Position numbers and translations under genes: made by a program. From the NCBI GenBank assembly GCA_029959085.1, contig JARWIR010000008.1:15176001-15240000 (forward strand): DNA of 64,000 bases, given 5' to 3'. Below, one piece after another: positions 29,133-39,726 of the stretch. This DNA is from Nemophila menziesii (taxonomy: Eukaryota; Streptophyta; Magnoliopsida; Boraginales; Hydrophyllaceae). Each line of letters opens with the position of its first letter. The stretch's first letter is position 1. The notes under the pieces are model-generated. The model had not been told where the DNA came from and searched no databases. It saw only the letters and a list, made by a program, of their open reading frames with translations.

Positions 29133-31895
29133 AATGCGCCAGATGGACTTAATGGTAAATTCTACAAAGAATTTTGGGACATTATTAAAAACGAAGTTAT
29201 TGAGGTAATTATGGACTTCTTTGAAAATAATCGATCTGTTGAAACCATTAATGATACACTTATAACCCTCATTCCGAAAGGAGATACTCAAGAACTCTTA
29301 GGGGACTTTAGACCTATCTCCTGCGTTAATTTCATTTACAAGATTATTACAAAGATTCTCTCGAACAGATTAAGAGAAATCATGGATTTTATCATTTCGC
29401 CCACTCAATCTGCTTTTATCAAGGGTCGAGCCATTCAAGACAACATTATTATTGCACAAGAAATTTCTTTTTTCATGAGCAGGAAAAGGAAAGACAAGAA
29501 AAACCTAGCGGCAATTAAGATTGATATGGCAAAGGCGTATGACCAGGTAAGATGGTCTTTTCTCTTTAAAGTCTTAAATAAATTAGGGTTTTGTGATAAA
29601 TGGATAAATTGGATGAAAAATTGCATCACCTCGGTTTCTTTTCATATCAACATTAATGGGGAGAGATTGGGAAATTTTAAATCTGGAAGAGGTCTTAGAC
29701 AAGGTGACCCTCTTTCTCCTTTTCTTTTTTCTATTATGACCGAATCTCTCATTTGTTTAGTGGATAAATTTATTCAAAATAATTGGATAAGTGGAATTAG
29801 AATTAACAGAAACTGCCCGATGATTTCGCACCTTTTATTCGCTGACGACTCACTTTTCTTCATTGACTTAGACAACACTGATATCGATTCCTTTAGGAAA
29901 TGTTTGGATATTTATTGCAAAGGGTCGGGTCAAAGAATTAACTTTAATAAATCAGCTATTATTTTTAGCAAAGAAACAACCGATGAAATTAAAGAAAAGG
30001 TAACCGGAAAATTGGAAATGAAAGAAACTGTAGATCTGGGTAAATACCTCGGGATCCCATTATGTCATAAGAGATCAAAGGTTGAATCACTTGAATGGAT
30101 AGCACAGAGAGTCTTCAAAAACACGGAAGGATGGAAAGCTAAACTCCTATCAGAAGGAGGGAAAGAAGTGCTGATTAAAGCAATCTTGCAAGCTATACCT
30201 AATTACTATATGTCTATTTTCTCGTTTCCCATTACATTTTGTAATAAACTTACTTCAGCTATTTCTAACTTCTGGTGGAATTCAGGTGAAAAAAATAGAA
30301 TACATTGGATAGCTTGGGAAAAATTGGCAATGAATAAGCTAATAGGAGGACTAGGCTTTAAAGACTTTAAGAAAATGAATACGGTTCTGTTAGCTGCCCA
30401 AGCCTGGAGATTAATGCATAACCCAAATAATCTGGCTACGAAACTTCTCAAAGGTATTTATTTTAATAAATCAAATTTTTTATCTTGTAAAGTGAGACAA
30501 AGTAGGACATGGAGCTGGGCTAGTATTATGGAAGGAAGGGATTTTATCAAAAAGCATGGTCTAAAAATAATAGGAAATGGAGAAGACACTTACATATGGG
30601 AAGACAAATGGATTGATTCGGAATGGGAACTAGAGAAGCCAAAGGGATCTAAATATACGAAAGTAAGCGAGTTAATGAGAGATAACAGATGGGACCAAGA
30701 AATTCTAGACAACCTTTTCCCAGAGCCAATTATTCATATTATAAAAAAGACAAAAATTAATGGGAAAGACACTAAAGATAGATTCATTTGGCCTTACTCG
30801 AAGGATGGAAAATACGATACAAAAACAGGCTATGAAGTCATAGTAGAGGATCTTAACAAAAAAAAAGCTTCCTCCACGTTGGCAAAAACTATTCAAGGAT
30901 CAAAAATCTGGAAAACAATTTGGAAGTCTAATATTCCAAAGAAGATTAAATTATTTATTTGGAGACTTGTCAATAATGCTATTCCGACGAGGGTTAATCT
31001 AAAAAAGAGGAAATGTGCCGATGATACAAATTGTCTATGGTGCAATAAACAAAGAGAGGATATCGAACACTTACTATTACAGTGTAATATGTGCAAAGAC
31101 ATATGTGCAGGTTCTTTTCTCCAAATAAAAATACAGGATGATTTGGAAGACAAGTTTGAGGATTGGTTCCTAAAAACAATCAAATCTTTTACTAAGGGTG
31201 GTTGGGAGAAAAGAGTAGTCACTGATTTTCTTATGATTAATTTATGGAATATATGGAAAGCTAAGATGAAGGGTATTCATGAAGACACTGCAGTGAATGG
31301 TAAGGGGGTCAACCTGGCATCAACAAAACTAATGCAGGAAATTCATGGAATAAACTGGATCAAAGAAGGATATAAGGGCTTAAACACGGGACAAGAACAA
31401 CAAGGAGGAAGGAATAATGAAAGTACAGGAGAAGAAGTGAATATTTATTGTGATGCTTCTTTCACTAACAAATGGGAACCTACGGGAATCGCAGTTATAT
31501 GTAAGCAAACGGGGAATAAGCCCTGTATTAAATTCAGCCGGAGCCTAAACTGTAACTCAGCAGTAGAGGGAGAAGCTGAAGCTATTCTCACAGCAACACA
31601 CATCGGGGAATTATTTCCAGAGAAGGAAATAATAATCCACTCTGATAACCTTGAGGTCATTCAAGGTATGAAGCAGGTGTCAGCAGCGCGTTGGAATATC
31701 CAACCCATCCTACAAGAAGTTATCCACAAATCTGAAGAGCGTGATCATTTTTCGTTTAAACACATCAATCGGAAGCTCAACAGGGAAGCGGATAAGTTGG
31801 CGAAGGAAGCTAGGCACGCAGCATCTTTTGAATGTCGAAATACGACTAGTATTTTCGATGTTACTTCTGCTTTTAGCAAATTAGGAATAGGTTAA
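29133..31895 (+). CDS. LINE ORF2, 5'-truncated: reverse transcriptase, zf-RVT, RNase H
   Basis: This is the long open frame of a non-LTR retrotransposon. Counted from the internal Met at 29211 it is 894 codons, and it is open further upstream to about 29133 (APDGLNGKFYKEFW). RT motifs are KIDMAKAYDQV (103-113), GLRQGDPLSP (161-170) and the catalytic FADD (210-213). A zf-RVT zinc-binding region follows (about 555-645, CLWCNKQREDIEHLLLQC). RNase H has D748 (YCDASF), EGEAEA, SDNLEVIQ and READKLAKEA, so all four catalytic acids are kept. ORF1 and the endonuclease are missing, hence it cannot move by itself. The 3' UTR is short and ends in a poly(A) run at about 31939-31964. No target duplication was found. 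The long clean frame suggests a recent copy. Its RNase H resembles the LINE at 59583-60939. Confidence 0.9.
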   Translation, partial: NAPDGLNGKFYKEFWDIIKNEVIEVIMDFFENNRSVETINDTLITLIPKGDTQELLGDFRPISCVNFIYKIITKILSNRLREIMDFIISPTQSAFIKGRAIQDNIIIAQEISFFMSRKRKDKKNLAAIKIDMAKAYDQVRWSFLFKVLNKLGFCDKWINWMKNCITSVSFHININGERLGNFKSGRGLRQGDPLSPFLFSIMTESLICLVDKFIQNNWISGIRINRNCPMISHLLFADDSLFFIDLDNTDIDSFRKCLDIYCKGSGQRINFNKSAIIFSKETTDEIKEKVTGKLEMKETVDLGKYLGIPLCHKRSKVESLEWIAQRVFKNTEGWKAKLLSEGGKEVLIKAILQAIPNYYMSIFSFPITFCNKLTSAISNFWWNSGEKNRIHWIAWEKLAMNKLIGGLGFKDFKKMNTVLLAAQAWRLMHNPNNLATKLLKGIYFNKSNFLSCKVRQSRTWSWASIMEGRDFIKKHGLKIIGNGEDTYIWEDKWIDSEWELEKPKGSKYTKVSELMRDNRWDQEILDNLFPEPIIHIIKKTKINGKDTKDRFIWPYSKDGKYDTKTGYEVIVEDLNKKKASSTLAKTIQGSKIWKTIWKSNIPKKIKLFIWRLVNNAIPTRVNLKKRKCADDTNCLWCNKQREDIEHLLLQCNMCKDICAGSFLQIKIQDDLEDKFEDWFLKTIKSFTKGGWEKRVVTDFLMINLWNIWKAKMKGIHEDTAVNGKGVNLASTKLMQEIHGINWIKEGYKGLNTGQEQQGGRNNESTGEEVNIYCDASFTNKWEPTGIAVICKQTGNKPCIKFSRSLNCNSAVEGEAEAILTATHIGELFPEKEIIIHSDNLEVIQGMKQVSAARWNIQPILQEVIHKSEERDHFSFKHINRKLNREADKLAKEARHAASFECRNTTSIFDVTSAFSKLGIG

Positions 31896-31964
31896 TTGTT
31901 GTATTCCATCGGGTGTTTTTGCACCCTAACTTTGTCCAAAAAAAAAAAAAAAAAAAAAAAAAAA

Positions 31965-32235
31965 TAGTAATAACTAGTAACTATGTTTGTTTTTCCGGAA
32001 AAAAAAGAAAAAAAATAGAATGTTAAGATATTTGGATTAGTTAGTTACTTATATTTTGGCCTTCTTTATTAGAAATAGCTAGAATTTTATAACCATGACT
32101 TGGGCCTATTTACTATACATAATTATCCATCATGTACTTTGATATAAATAAAAATAAGTATTGGCCCAAAAAAGTAAAATTTTATCAAACCAAAATTTAA
32201 ACTAAAGCCCAACATATCCCATAAACAAACTAGGC
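31965..32235. other. Spacer between the LINE poly(A) and the F-box promoter
   Basis: AT-rich, no frame of interest. Confidence 0.4.
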
Positions 32236-32243
32236 CTATAAAA
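32236..32243 (+). promoter_or_regulatory. Candidate TATA box of the F-box gene
   Basis: TATAAAAT about 110 bp before a candidate 5' UTR splice donor. Confidence 0.4.
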
Positions 32244-32349
32244 TACCTTGTCTTTTGTCTTATTCCGCACACCTTTTTTCATTACTTTAGAGAGCTGTAT
32301 ACGGAAGCAAGAAAGACTCGCCTGACAGATTTCTTCCATCTTTCTTTAG

Positions 32350-32623
32350 GTAATTTCTCAGCTTCAATTCTGAATATTTTATCAATGTTTTTTGGTAGAT
32401 TGAGTATATATATGTGCTAATCATCCCATAGCCTGCTTGGCATAACCCCGATTTTACTTCTTGATTACAATTTATTTATGTTATCAAGATGACTATTTCG
32501 TTTGATCAAGTTGAGTATTATTCTCTGAATTATCATGATTAATCGATCAATTAATTGTTATAATAATAATTGAATTAATCGGGAAAGAAAGTTCATTAGC
32601 TTACCCTATTTTCTTGCCAACAG
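32350..32623 (+). other. Candidate 5' UTR intron of the F-box gene
   Basis: Donor TCTTTAG|GTAATT at 32350 and acceptor TTGCCAACAG ending at 32623, 22 bases before the start codon. The interval is AT-rich. Inferred from splice signals only. Confidence 0.4.
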
Positions 32624-32645
32624 GTACAGTTACAGTTAATAATCA

Positions 32646-33656
32646 ATGTCTATCAATGTTTTTATTCCACCGGATATAATTGAGGAGGTACTAACAAGGT
32701 TACCAGTAAAGTCCGTTGGACAATTCAAATGCGTATCCAAATCTTGGTATAAAATAATTTCCCACCCAGAGTTTATCAAAAGACATGTAAAGCAATCCAA
32801 ATCTAATACGAAGCTTATAATTGAAGCAACTTCATTTACAAAAGATATAGACACAGAGAAGAAGTTATACGATGTAGATTTCACCTTATATGGTGAATTT
32901 TCCAATCTCAAAGAAATCAAATACCCACCTATGCCTATGGTTTCAACTAATGTAATAGTTACAGGATGTAGCAATGGTGTGATTTGTTTAAACATGTTAA
33001 ATGGAAAACAATCAGCTTTTGTATTATGGAACCCTTCAATTCGAAAACATTATATCTTACCTAAATGTTACGAGCGAAATGGTCATCTTTTCTTGGGTGT
33101 TGATGGATTTGGTTACGATGAAATTACAGATGATTACAAATTGGTTCGGTTAGTTAAATGTTGTTCTTTCTATAGAAGTTATATATTTAGTTTAAAATCT
33201 AAAAGATGGACTTGGAAGGATTTTTCATATGAAGGTGAAGTTTATTGGAAAGCTCATAATGGGATTTTAGCTAATGGTGCACTTCATTGGTTACTCAAGG
33301 ATCATTTTATTCTTGCGTTTAATTTAGGAACCGAGACTTTTCAAAGATTACCGCCACCTAAGACTTCATTTGATAAACCTTATTTATGTCAAGGTATTTT
33401 GAATGGTACACATCATTTGATTTTACATAGTGGTACAGAGGATGATTGGATAATGAAGGATTGTAATTGGAGTAACTTAAAATTGAATATCTTAGATGGT
33501 TCACAATTCTTGTTTATGAAGCCACGGTATGTTAGTAATAATATTGAGATGTATAATTATGAAAAACAATTGTTTGAGGAAATTGAGTGGCCGGTTAAAG
33601 GGGAATGCTTTTGTTCGTTTCTGTACTTTGAAAGTCTTGTCGCATTACAGGATTAA
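32646..33656 (+). CDS. F-box protein with F-box-associated (FBA) region
   Basis: 336 residues. The F-box spans about 5-45 (IPPDIIEEVLTRLPVKSVGQ, then CVSKSWYKII). The rest has the kelch-like FBA repeats: CSNGVICL (about 108-115), WNPSIRKHYILP, GFGYDEITDDYKLVRLV, and NGALHWLLKD (about 209-218). Such proteins recruit substrates to SCF (Skp1-cullin-F-box) ubiquitin ligases in plants, with the FBA region choosing the target; the target here is unknown. The C-terminal part (after about residue 265) is shorter and less regular than usual. It lacks a clear version of the conserved W-x-x-EYG segment and ends about 40-60 residues earlier than typical members. It is intact as a frame, preceded by a plausible leader intron and TATA box. 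Confidence 0.85.
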   Translation: MSINVFIPPDIIEEVLTRLPVKSVGQFKCVSKSWYKIISHPEFIKRHVKQSKSNTKLIIEATSFTKDIDTEKKLYDVDFTLYGEFSNLKEIKYPPMPMVSTNVIVTGCSNGVICLNMLNGKQSAFVLWNPSIRKHYILPKCYERNGHLFLGVDGFGYDEITDDYKLVRLVKCCSFYRSYIFSLKSKRWTWKDFSYEGEVYWKAHNGILANGALHWLLKDHFILAFNLGTETFQRLPPPKTSFDKPYLCQGILNGTHHLILHSGTEDDWIMKDCNWSNLKLNILDGSQFLFMKPRYVSNNIEMYNYEKQLFEEIEWPVKGECFCSFLYFESLVALQD

Positions 33657-34163
33657 GAATAAGTTTATATAGAGGATTAAATGTGTTGAAGATAAAAAAA
33701 TTGTAATGTTTGTAATATTGATGGTGTTTTATCTTTTATGGTTACTTTATGATAGTACAAAAACCGTTTAGCATTCTTTGTGATATATAATAACTATTGT
33801 AATCTAAAACATGAGCTTAGTATTCATCTTCATGCATAATATATGTATTTCTACATGGTGGCAAATAGTAATAGGTAGGCTCTTTTTCGCTTTTGTTCAC
33901 TCTTTTTAGATAGTAATAGGTAGTCTCTTTTTTGCTTTTGTTTATTAAAGTAATTAACTCTACCTATTAATATCCAAAAGCAAAACTACAACACAGAAAC
34001 CTCGTTTGATTATTGGGATGCTGAATTAAGGAGACTAGAGAATGCTAAATTAGTGCATAATTTAGAGACCTTATAATATATTTTACCAAAAAGAAAGTTT
34101 TATTTTGGGACCTATAGTGGTGCAATTTTAAGCAGCTTTGTCTCAGAAACAGATATCTTGCAA
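33657..34163. other. F-box 3' flank, no gene
   Basis: Contains a short duplicated phrase (AATAGTAATAGGTAG...CTCTTTTT twice at about 33867-33928). No coding signal. Confidence 0.35.
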
Positions 34164-34440
34164 CTATTTCATATGAAAATTTCAACTCGTAAAGTCATTA
34201 GTTTCGAGGCTTGTTTGAGTAGTAAGCTAGTACAATTAATGTTTAGTAGTGTCCTTCAAAAAAGAATTTCACGAAATTTGTTGAAGTTGGATTCCATTTA
34301 TTGTGTAATCTCTTTGATGCTGATGTCATCAAATACTGTAGAAAGTTGAAGGCAGATGAAAACCCTGTACGTGTTTACGTTTAGTAATCTTGCTGTCCAA
34401 TAAATCCTTTGGAACAAGCACAAAACGAGGGAAATTTAAT
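34164..34440 (+). pseudogene. Decayed partial copy of the SDR (FEY-like) gene
   Basis: Matches parts of 21485-21860. It retains the region around the active site, but the catalytic Tyr codon has become Cys (ACLSSK instead of AYSSSK). Several internal stretches are deleted and a stop follows. The 5' two-fifths of the gene is absent. Non-coding 3' flank similarity continues to 34935, so this arose by DNA duplication, not by retrotransposition. Confidence 0.8.
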
Positions 34441-34935
34441 GTAATGATTTTCGCTCCTAATTATACATAATTTTGTTTCCAACTAACTTTACATAATGGA
34501 ATGTAATGATTTAAAAAATGTAGGGTCTTTTTAGCTAATCTAGTGAACAATTATAGAGGAAGATAATATTTTCTTATTACTATTACCAACTTTTATTCAT
34601 ATAAAAGTGTACTTACATATATATCCACTCCTCTATCTGCATCAAGACAATTACATTATGTTTTTTATGGTGCCTTGAATTATAGAGGAGATGCGTCATA
34701 CAGAAGGGATATTTGTAATTAGAAGAATTTTTATATTTATGTGATGGAGACTTTCTTAATTAGATCTGAATAAATGACTTCAATTGATGGGATTAAGACA
34801 ATTAACTTGTAATTGAAGTTCTACCTAATAAACCATTAAAATGGTCCCAGCTAGATGATGGGCAAAAGAGAGGAAACTAGGAGTATCCTCCACATCACAA
34901 GATGGAATAGTAGTGGTTATTAAACGACCAATAAT
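34441..34935. repeat. Duplicated SDR 3' flank, forming the upstream region of the CIPK gene
   Basis: Collinear with about 22385-23035, including CATAATTTTGTTTCCAACTA, TATCCACTCCTCTATCTGC and AAACGACCAATAATT. It ends about 175 bp before the CIPK start codon. It lacks the 205-bp insertion found at 22702-22906. Confidence 0.8.
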
Positions 34936-34969
34936 TTTATATTTCGCTTTCAGAACTTTAACCAATTAA

Positions 34970-34977
34970 TATAAATA
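34970..34977 (+). promoter_or_regulatory. Candidate TATA box of the CIPK gene
   Basis: TATAAATA about 135 bp before the start codon, implying a 5' UTR of about 100 nt that includes a CCA microsatellite (35060-35088). Confidence 0.45.
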
Positions 34978-35059
34978 TATGATATTTCTTTCATTAAAAG
35001 ACCACTCAACTCACTACATAACCCTCACGTTAAACACTACCCAACGCCTTTCACCCTTT

Positions 35060-35088
35060 CCACCACCACCACCACCACCACCACCACC
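35060..35088 (+). repeat. (CCA)n microsatellite in the CIPK leader
   Basis: About nine CCA units directly upstream of the coding start, likely transcribed as 5' UTR. Confidence 0.8.
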
Positions 35089-35110
35089 TTTCCTCTATTT
35101 CTCATAATCA

Positions 35111-36430
35111 ATGGAAGATCAACAAGAAAATTATCAACCCTCCATGAATGGAACACGAAATGTTATTTTCGACAAGTACGAGATGGGAAGATTATTAGGA
35201 CAAGGCACTTTCGCAAAGGTTTACTATGGAATAAACCTTAAAACCGCAGAAAGTGTAGCCATTAAAGTAATCAACAAAAATCAAGTGAAAAAACCATGCA
35301 TGATGGAGCAAATTAAGAGAGAAATATCCGTTATGCGCCTTGTAAGACATCCAAACATAGTTGAACTCAAAGAAGTAATGGCTACAAAGCAAAAAATCTA
35401 CGTTATCATGGAGTATATCAAAGGTGGTGAGCTTTTCGCTAAGGTAGCGAAAGGGAAACTTAAAGAAGATGTTGCAAGAAAGTATTTTCAGCAGCTGATT
35501 AGTGCTGTCGATTTTTGTCATAGTCGAGGAGTTTTTCATCGCGATTTAAAGCCCGAGAATTTACTTCTCGATGAAAACGAGAACTTGAAAGTTTCTGATT
35601 TTGGCTTGTCTGCTCTGAGTGAGCACCTTAGAAGCGATGGATTATTGCATACACAGTGTGGAACACCGGCTTATGTTGCTCCTGAGGTGTTGAGGAGAAA
35701 AGGATATGATGGAGCCAAAACTGATATATGGTCATGTGGGGTGATTTTATATGTTTTGCTAGCTGGATTTTTACCATTTCGGGATGAGAATATGATGAAA
35801 ATGTATACAAAAATTTTCAAGGGAGAATCTGAATTTCCACCGTGGTTTTCATCATCTTCAAAGAGGTTAATATCGAAACTATTGATAGTTGATCCACATG
35901 ATAGAATTACAATTTCAGATGTAATGAAAAATTCATGGTTTTTGAAAGGGTTCACTAGGCCAAATGCTTTTTCAATTCAAGAAATTGTTGATGAAAAAGA
36001 TGATCAGATAAAGGATGAAAAAACATCTCCGCCATTTTATAATGCATTCGAGTTTATATCATCAATGTCATCAGGGTTTAATTTATCAAGTCTTTTCGAG
36101 GATACGAGAAGATCAAGCTCGCTTTTTACATCCAAATGTTCAGCCTCAACGATCATGACAAAGTTGAAAGAATTAGCTGACAAGACGGATTTTAGAATTG
36201 TTTGTGCCAAGGAATACAAGGTAAAGATGCAAGGAAATATTGAGGGAAGGAAAGGAAAGTTAACAGTCACGGCTGAGGTTTTCGCGGTGGCGCCGGAGGT
36301 GGCTGTGGTGGAGTTTTCTAAGTCTTCCGGTGACACTTTGGAGTATAAGAAATTCTGTGAGGAGGACATTAGGCCTACACTTAAAGACATTGTTTGGAGT
36401 TGGCAGGGCGAGACTAATGGCCGAGACTAA
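35111..36430 (+). CDS. CIPK: CBL-interacting protein kinase (CIPK5/CIPK25-type)
   Basis: 439 residues, normal for the family. The Ser/Thr kinase domain spans about 23-278: glycine loop LGQGTFAKV (29-37), ATP lysine K52 (VAIKV), catalytic HRDLKPEN (143-150), DFG at 163-165 and APE at 190-192. The NAF motif that binds calcineurin B-like calcium sensors is at 311-313 ([20 protein letters not shown]). The C-terminal phosphatase-interaction region (about 380-430) keeps [17 protein letters not shown] and LKDIVW. CIPKs act in calcium signalling in ion transport and stress responses; the partner CBL cannot be read from sequence. The single-exon structure fits the intronless CIPK clade. The text is closest in my memory to CIPK5 and CIPK25, and I cannot decide between them. 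The upstream region from 34441 to 34935 is duplicated SDR flank. Confidence 0.93.
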   Translation: MEDQQENYQPSMNGTRNVIFDKYEMGRLLGQGTFAKVYYGINLKTAESVAIKVINKNQVKKPCMMEQIKREISVMRLVRHPNIVELKEVMATKQKIYVIMEYIKGGELFAKVAKGKLKEDVARKYFQQLISAVDFCHSRGVFHRDLKPENLLLDENENLKVSDFGLSALSEHLRSDGLLHTQCGTPAYVAPEVLRRKGYDGAKTDIWSCGVILYVLLAGFLPFRDENMMKMYTKIFKGESEFPPWFSSSSKRLISKLLIVDPHDRITISDVMKNSWFLKGFTRPNAFSIQEIVDEKDDQIKDEKTSPPFYNAFEFISSMSSGFNLSSLFEDTRRSSSLFTSKCSASTIMTKLKELADKTDFRIVCAKEYKVKMQGNIEGRKGKLTVTAEVFAVAPEVAVVEFSKSSGDTLEYKKFCEEDIRPTLKDIVWSWQGETNGRD

Positions 36431-36584
36431 CTTAAGGAAATACAGTCCCACAAGAATGAATTACCTGGACGAACTTACCCCTGTAGTAAGACAATTTTGT
36501 ATCTGATATCTTATTTTACTGCCCCTGTTTCAATTAGTACTAGGTTGTTTTGGATTTAATCTCCAAGAGACAATAATTATGTGT

Positions 36585-36755
36585 GTGTTCTCTTGGAAGA
36601 TCCTTCGGATGGCATATGGAAGGTGCTTGCGAAAGATAAATTCGGTTGGAAAACCCCTAGGGAAATTTACACGCCGATTCTGATAAGTAGTGTCTAATTG
36701 TAATTGGTTATATTCCACTGTCCTGGGACCTCCTCTGTATTAAAATAAAGAAAAT
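36585..36755 (+). pseudogene. Short LINE 3' end fragment
   Basis: Reads VFLEDPSDGIWKVLAKDKFG then TPREIYTP and a stop. This is the tail that follows LINE RNase H, closely like VFLEDPPEGIWSLLTKDRMG in the LINE at 18859-19956. An A-rich end follows near 36740-36755. It lies about 150 bp after the CIPK stop codon. Confidence 0.7.
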
Positions 36756-36946
36756 TGTGTGTGTTACTATGTGTTAGTTAGGCAAGTAGTGTGTACAAAT
36801 ATGGTTAGTTTTCACAAATTTAGTCTAGAGTTTGACTGTACAATTAGTTGTGTTCTTTATTGACCACTATGTATTATGTGTATAAAGTATAAAACTATGG
36901 GCACGATGACTTCTTAGCCTCTATTATTTAGGGCAGGCATCTTTGT

Positions 36947-37173
36947 GCCCGTTTGGGATTGCTTTTCAAAATAATCACTTAAAGTGATTTTAGATCCATA
37001 ACAATATTTTAGACTCTTAAAATCACTTTTAGGAAAAGCACTAGATTAGTGATTATTAAAATAATCACTTAAAGTGATTTTAGATGTCAAAATATTTTTT
37101 AATAATTTTTACAAATATTTTAATTTTAATCAAAAAGCACTTTTAGCTTCAAAATAATCAATCCCAAACGGGC
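36947..37173. mobile_element. MITE-like inverted-repeat element
   Basis: 227 bp with ends GCCCGTTTGGGATTG and CAATCCCAAACGGGC, a perfect 15-bp inverted pair, and an interior with repeated AATCACTTAAAGTGATT near-palindromes. No convincing target duplication was found, so the superfamily is left open. Confidence 0.65.
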
Positions 37174-37429
37174 TCTCACATATTATAATTATAGACAGTT
37201 CAGGAGTCAACACAAATCTTTTGTTGAAGGCATTCACAGATCTCGTTGAGAATCTGTAAGGAGAATAGAACTTGAGCCTCTTTGAAGACTGAACTCATAT
37301 GGTGTCTGAACGTGATTAGCAACACGTGCTTAATATGCAAAAACCAAATATTGTAGAAGGTTGATGGTGTGTAATTGATAAGCAACTTACCTTAAAACAT
37401 AGTCTAGAGTGTGTGTGCAAATCTATAAA

Positions 37430-38197
37430 ACATCATAGTCGAGCATTTCACTTATTGAAGATCCACATACACTCGAACTAACCCCGGCGAATAATTTATT
37501 ATTCGAGACGTTCTTAAACCACCAAGTTTTATATGCAGAAACATCATTCTCCCTATCAGTAGTTGTAGCCCTGACAACCCCATAAGAGTTCCTGTCCTGA
37601 AGCTGCTGTTCAATCCTGAAGCCGCCTAACTGCTGTGCTGTACTTGCGAGGGACTGGTGCTGCAATATTCCAACAGTCTGCTGCACCTGCTGTGGCAGAG
37701 AAACAACCTCCATTTGTCCCTGTTGTTGCATTTCATTTCTAAAGTTCTCTGCTGCGAATGAAGTCTCCAAGCAAGATCTCCCTCTCCAGGCCCACTTTCC
37801 CATCCCCCATTCCTTACAATCTCTGCTACTATAAATCGGGCATAACCCAGATATTTCTACACCTCGATTAACAAGATTACCTCTCATTACTAGTCTTTCT
37901 TGCACCGTGCGCCACAAAAACACCCTAATCTTTTGAAGGCACTTTAAACTCCATATCTTATCCCAATTAAAATCTAAGTTAGAGTTGCTAGATACATCTT
38001 CCCACCCGTCCGGTCTTACCAAATACTCTTCATGAATCTCATGCAACCAAGACAACATATCTCTAGAATCCTCTCCCCTATCCAATCTATTACCCATAAC
38101 TTCAAGCAATTTGGATGGTAAAAGTAGATGCTGAAAAGATTTCCAATTCCGTGACCCATCTTGTTGCACATACTCATTATCTCGCTTTGAAATATCC
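37430..38197 (-). pseudogene. LINE remnant, downstream part (zf-RVT and linker), split by an Athila-like element
   Basis: On the minus strand the frame carries WDKIWSLKCLQKIRVFLWRT and VMRGNLVNRGVEISGLCP, the zf-RVT region. A Gln-rich linker and WWFKNVSNNKLFAGV follow, a phrase shared with the LINE at 18859. RNase H is missing. The right end is cut exactly by the LTR at 38198. The other half of the same LINE continues at 55501 on the far side of the nest, with matching reading direction. Confidence 0.8.
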
Positions 38198-39711
38198 TGA
38201 TGGTGGTTAGGGTGTGATAAAATAACGATATAAATATTCAAATAACTAAACAACCTAACCCATTAGGTTACTCCCTACAAGTATTACAGATCGTTTGCAA
38301 GTTCAGTTAATAAGTAAAGTTCGATCACATGGATTTGATCCGTTAGATATACTTGTATTCAATAAGCGTAGATGAATTTAGATGTTTAAATTAAAATATA
38401 ATAAGATGAATAATTATCTAACGCGAATATATAAATAATACAAATAAATAAATATGAATGAAAGATAAATTAGGGTTACTAGTATGAGTCTATTACTAAG
38501 ATGTTATTCTAACCTTAAGGGTGAATTGATCATTATATATGTAACTAGGATTTTAAATTCTTACTAACCCCCGTTAGGGTGGAATTAGGAGGCAACCTTT
38601 CCACTGCCAGGGGACTTGGGTAAGAGGTCCCTACGCAATGATCGGTGGTTAAATCAAACCTTAACGGCTATCTAGCTAGGCAAGTCCGCCAGGATCACTA
38701 CCGCACACTAGACGATTATGTGGTGTTGTCAATAATTGAATCCTCCTTCCGGGTATCAACTCAATTACTAAGGTTAGTCCTAAGATTGACCAAATCTATG
38801 GATGGAAATAAGTCAAAGCACATAACACAGATATACGCCAAACTAAAATCCATTACAATAACGAATAGTATTTTTAAGATTTAGACAAAATAATAACCCA
38901 ACAGTTCAGAATTAAGACTTACAGAATAAAAGTTTAGATATATAGTTAAGCCACAAATATATAGCTAATTACCCTAGTTATAGAGAAGAAGAGATGTAAA
39001 AAAGGAGTTTGTCACTCTCCAACTTCTTGTTTCTTGTCTTCTTTACATGTCAACTTGCTCCTTTGGATGATCTCTAAGAGTAATATTAAAAAATAATTGA
39101 GCAAGGACATGTCTACATTAATAAGAGGGTGTATTTATAGGTGTTTTCTAACCCTAGGTCGAAATATTGAAATGGAAGGAAAGTAATTGGAGTCCAAGTC
39201 CTATTCAAATTCGTTTCCTAAAATATAGGACATGATAAACACTGCTCACTGTTTTGGTCAATCTTTTCGTTACTTATCAGATTTTCGCGTACTTTATATA
39301 GAAAAACTGTAATTCAAAGATCTATCTGTTGGTAAAATATTTCATCCAATTTCGTAATATATTTTCTGCAGTCTTCAAAACACCGAATGACTTTTCAGCA
39401 TGACAGACTTACTTGACAGCTTTTCCTTTCCTAACTCAACTTTGTTTCTTTTAACTCTAGATTTCACCTTGGATCTTCTTTCCTTAACTCCTTGAAATTG
39501 ATTTGGCATCTAACTATATTCTATAAATCTTAAGAGTTTCACATTAACATACAAATTATACCAAATATGTTCTAAAAGTAATAAACTTCTAAATCAAGAC
39601 ACAAATTAAGATTTTATCTAATAATGAGGAGAAATCCCTACACAATTAATAAAATACACCTAAAATGATGTCTCATGAGTGGATTAATATATTACAAATA
39701 TGGAGACATCA
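38198..39711 (-). repeat. Outer element, 3' LTR
   Basis: 1514 bp, collinear with 54009-55495 apart from small indels and many substitutions. It is clearly more diverged from its partner than the inner pair is. Confidence 0.85.
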
Positions 39712-39726
39712 AGACCCCAACTCAAA
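39712..39726 (-). other. Polypurine tract-like site of the outer element
   Basis: Minus strand TTTGAGTTGGGGTCT directly next to the 3' LTR. Confidence 0.5.

Noticed and set aside
36037..36390. 117-codon minus-strand frame
   Set aside because: Antisense shadow of the CIPK C-terminal region.
36947..37173. Assignment of this MITE to hAT or PIF/Harbinger
   Set aside because: No 8-bp or TWA direct repeat could be found at the ends.
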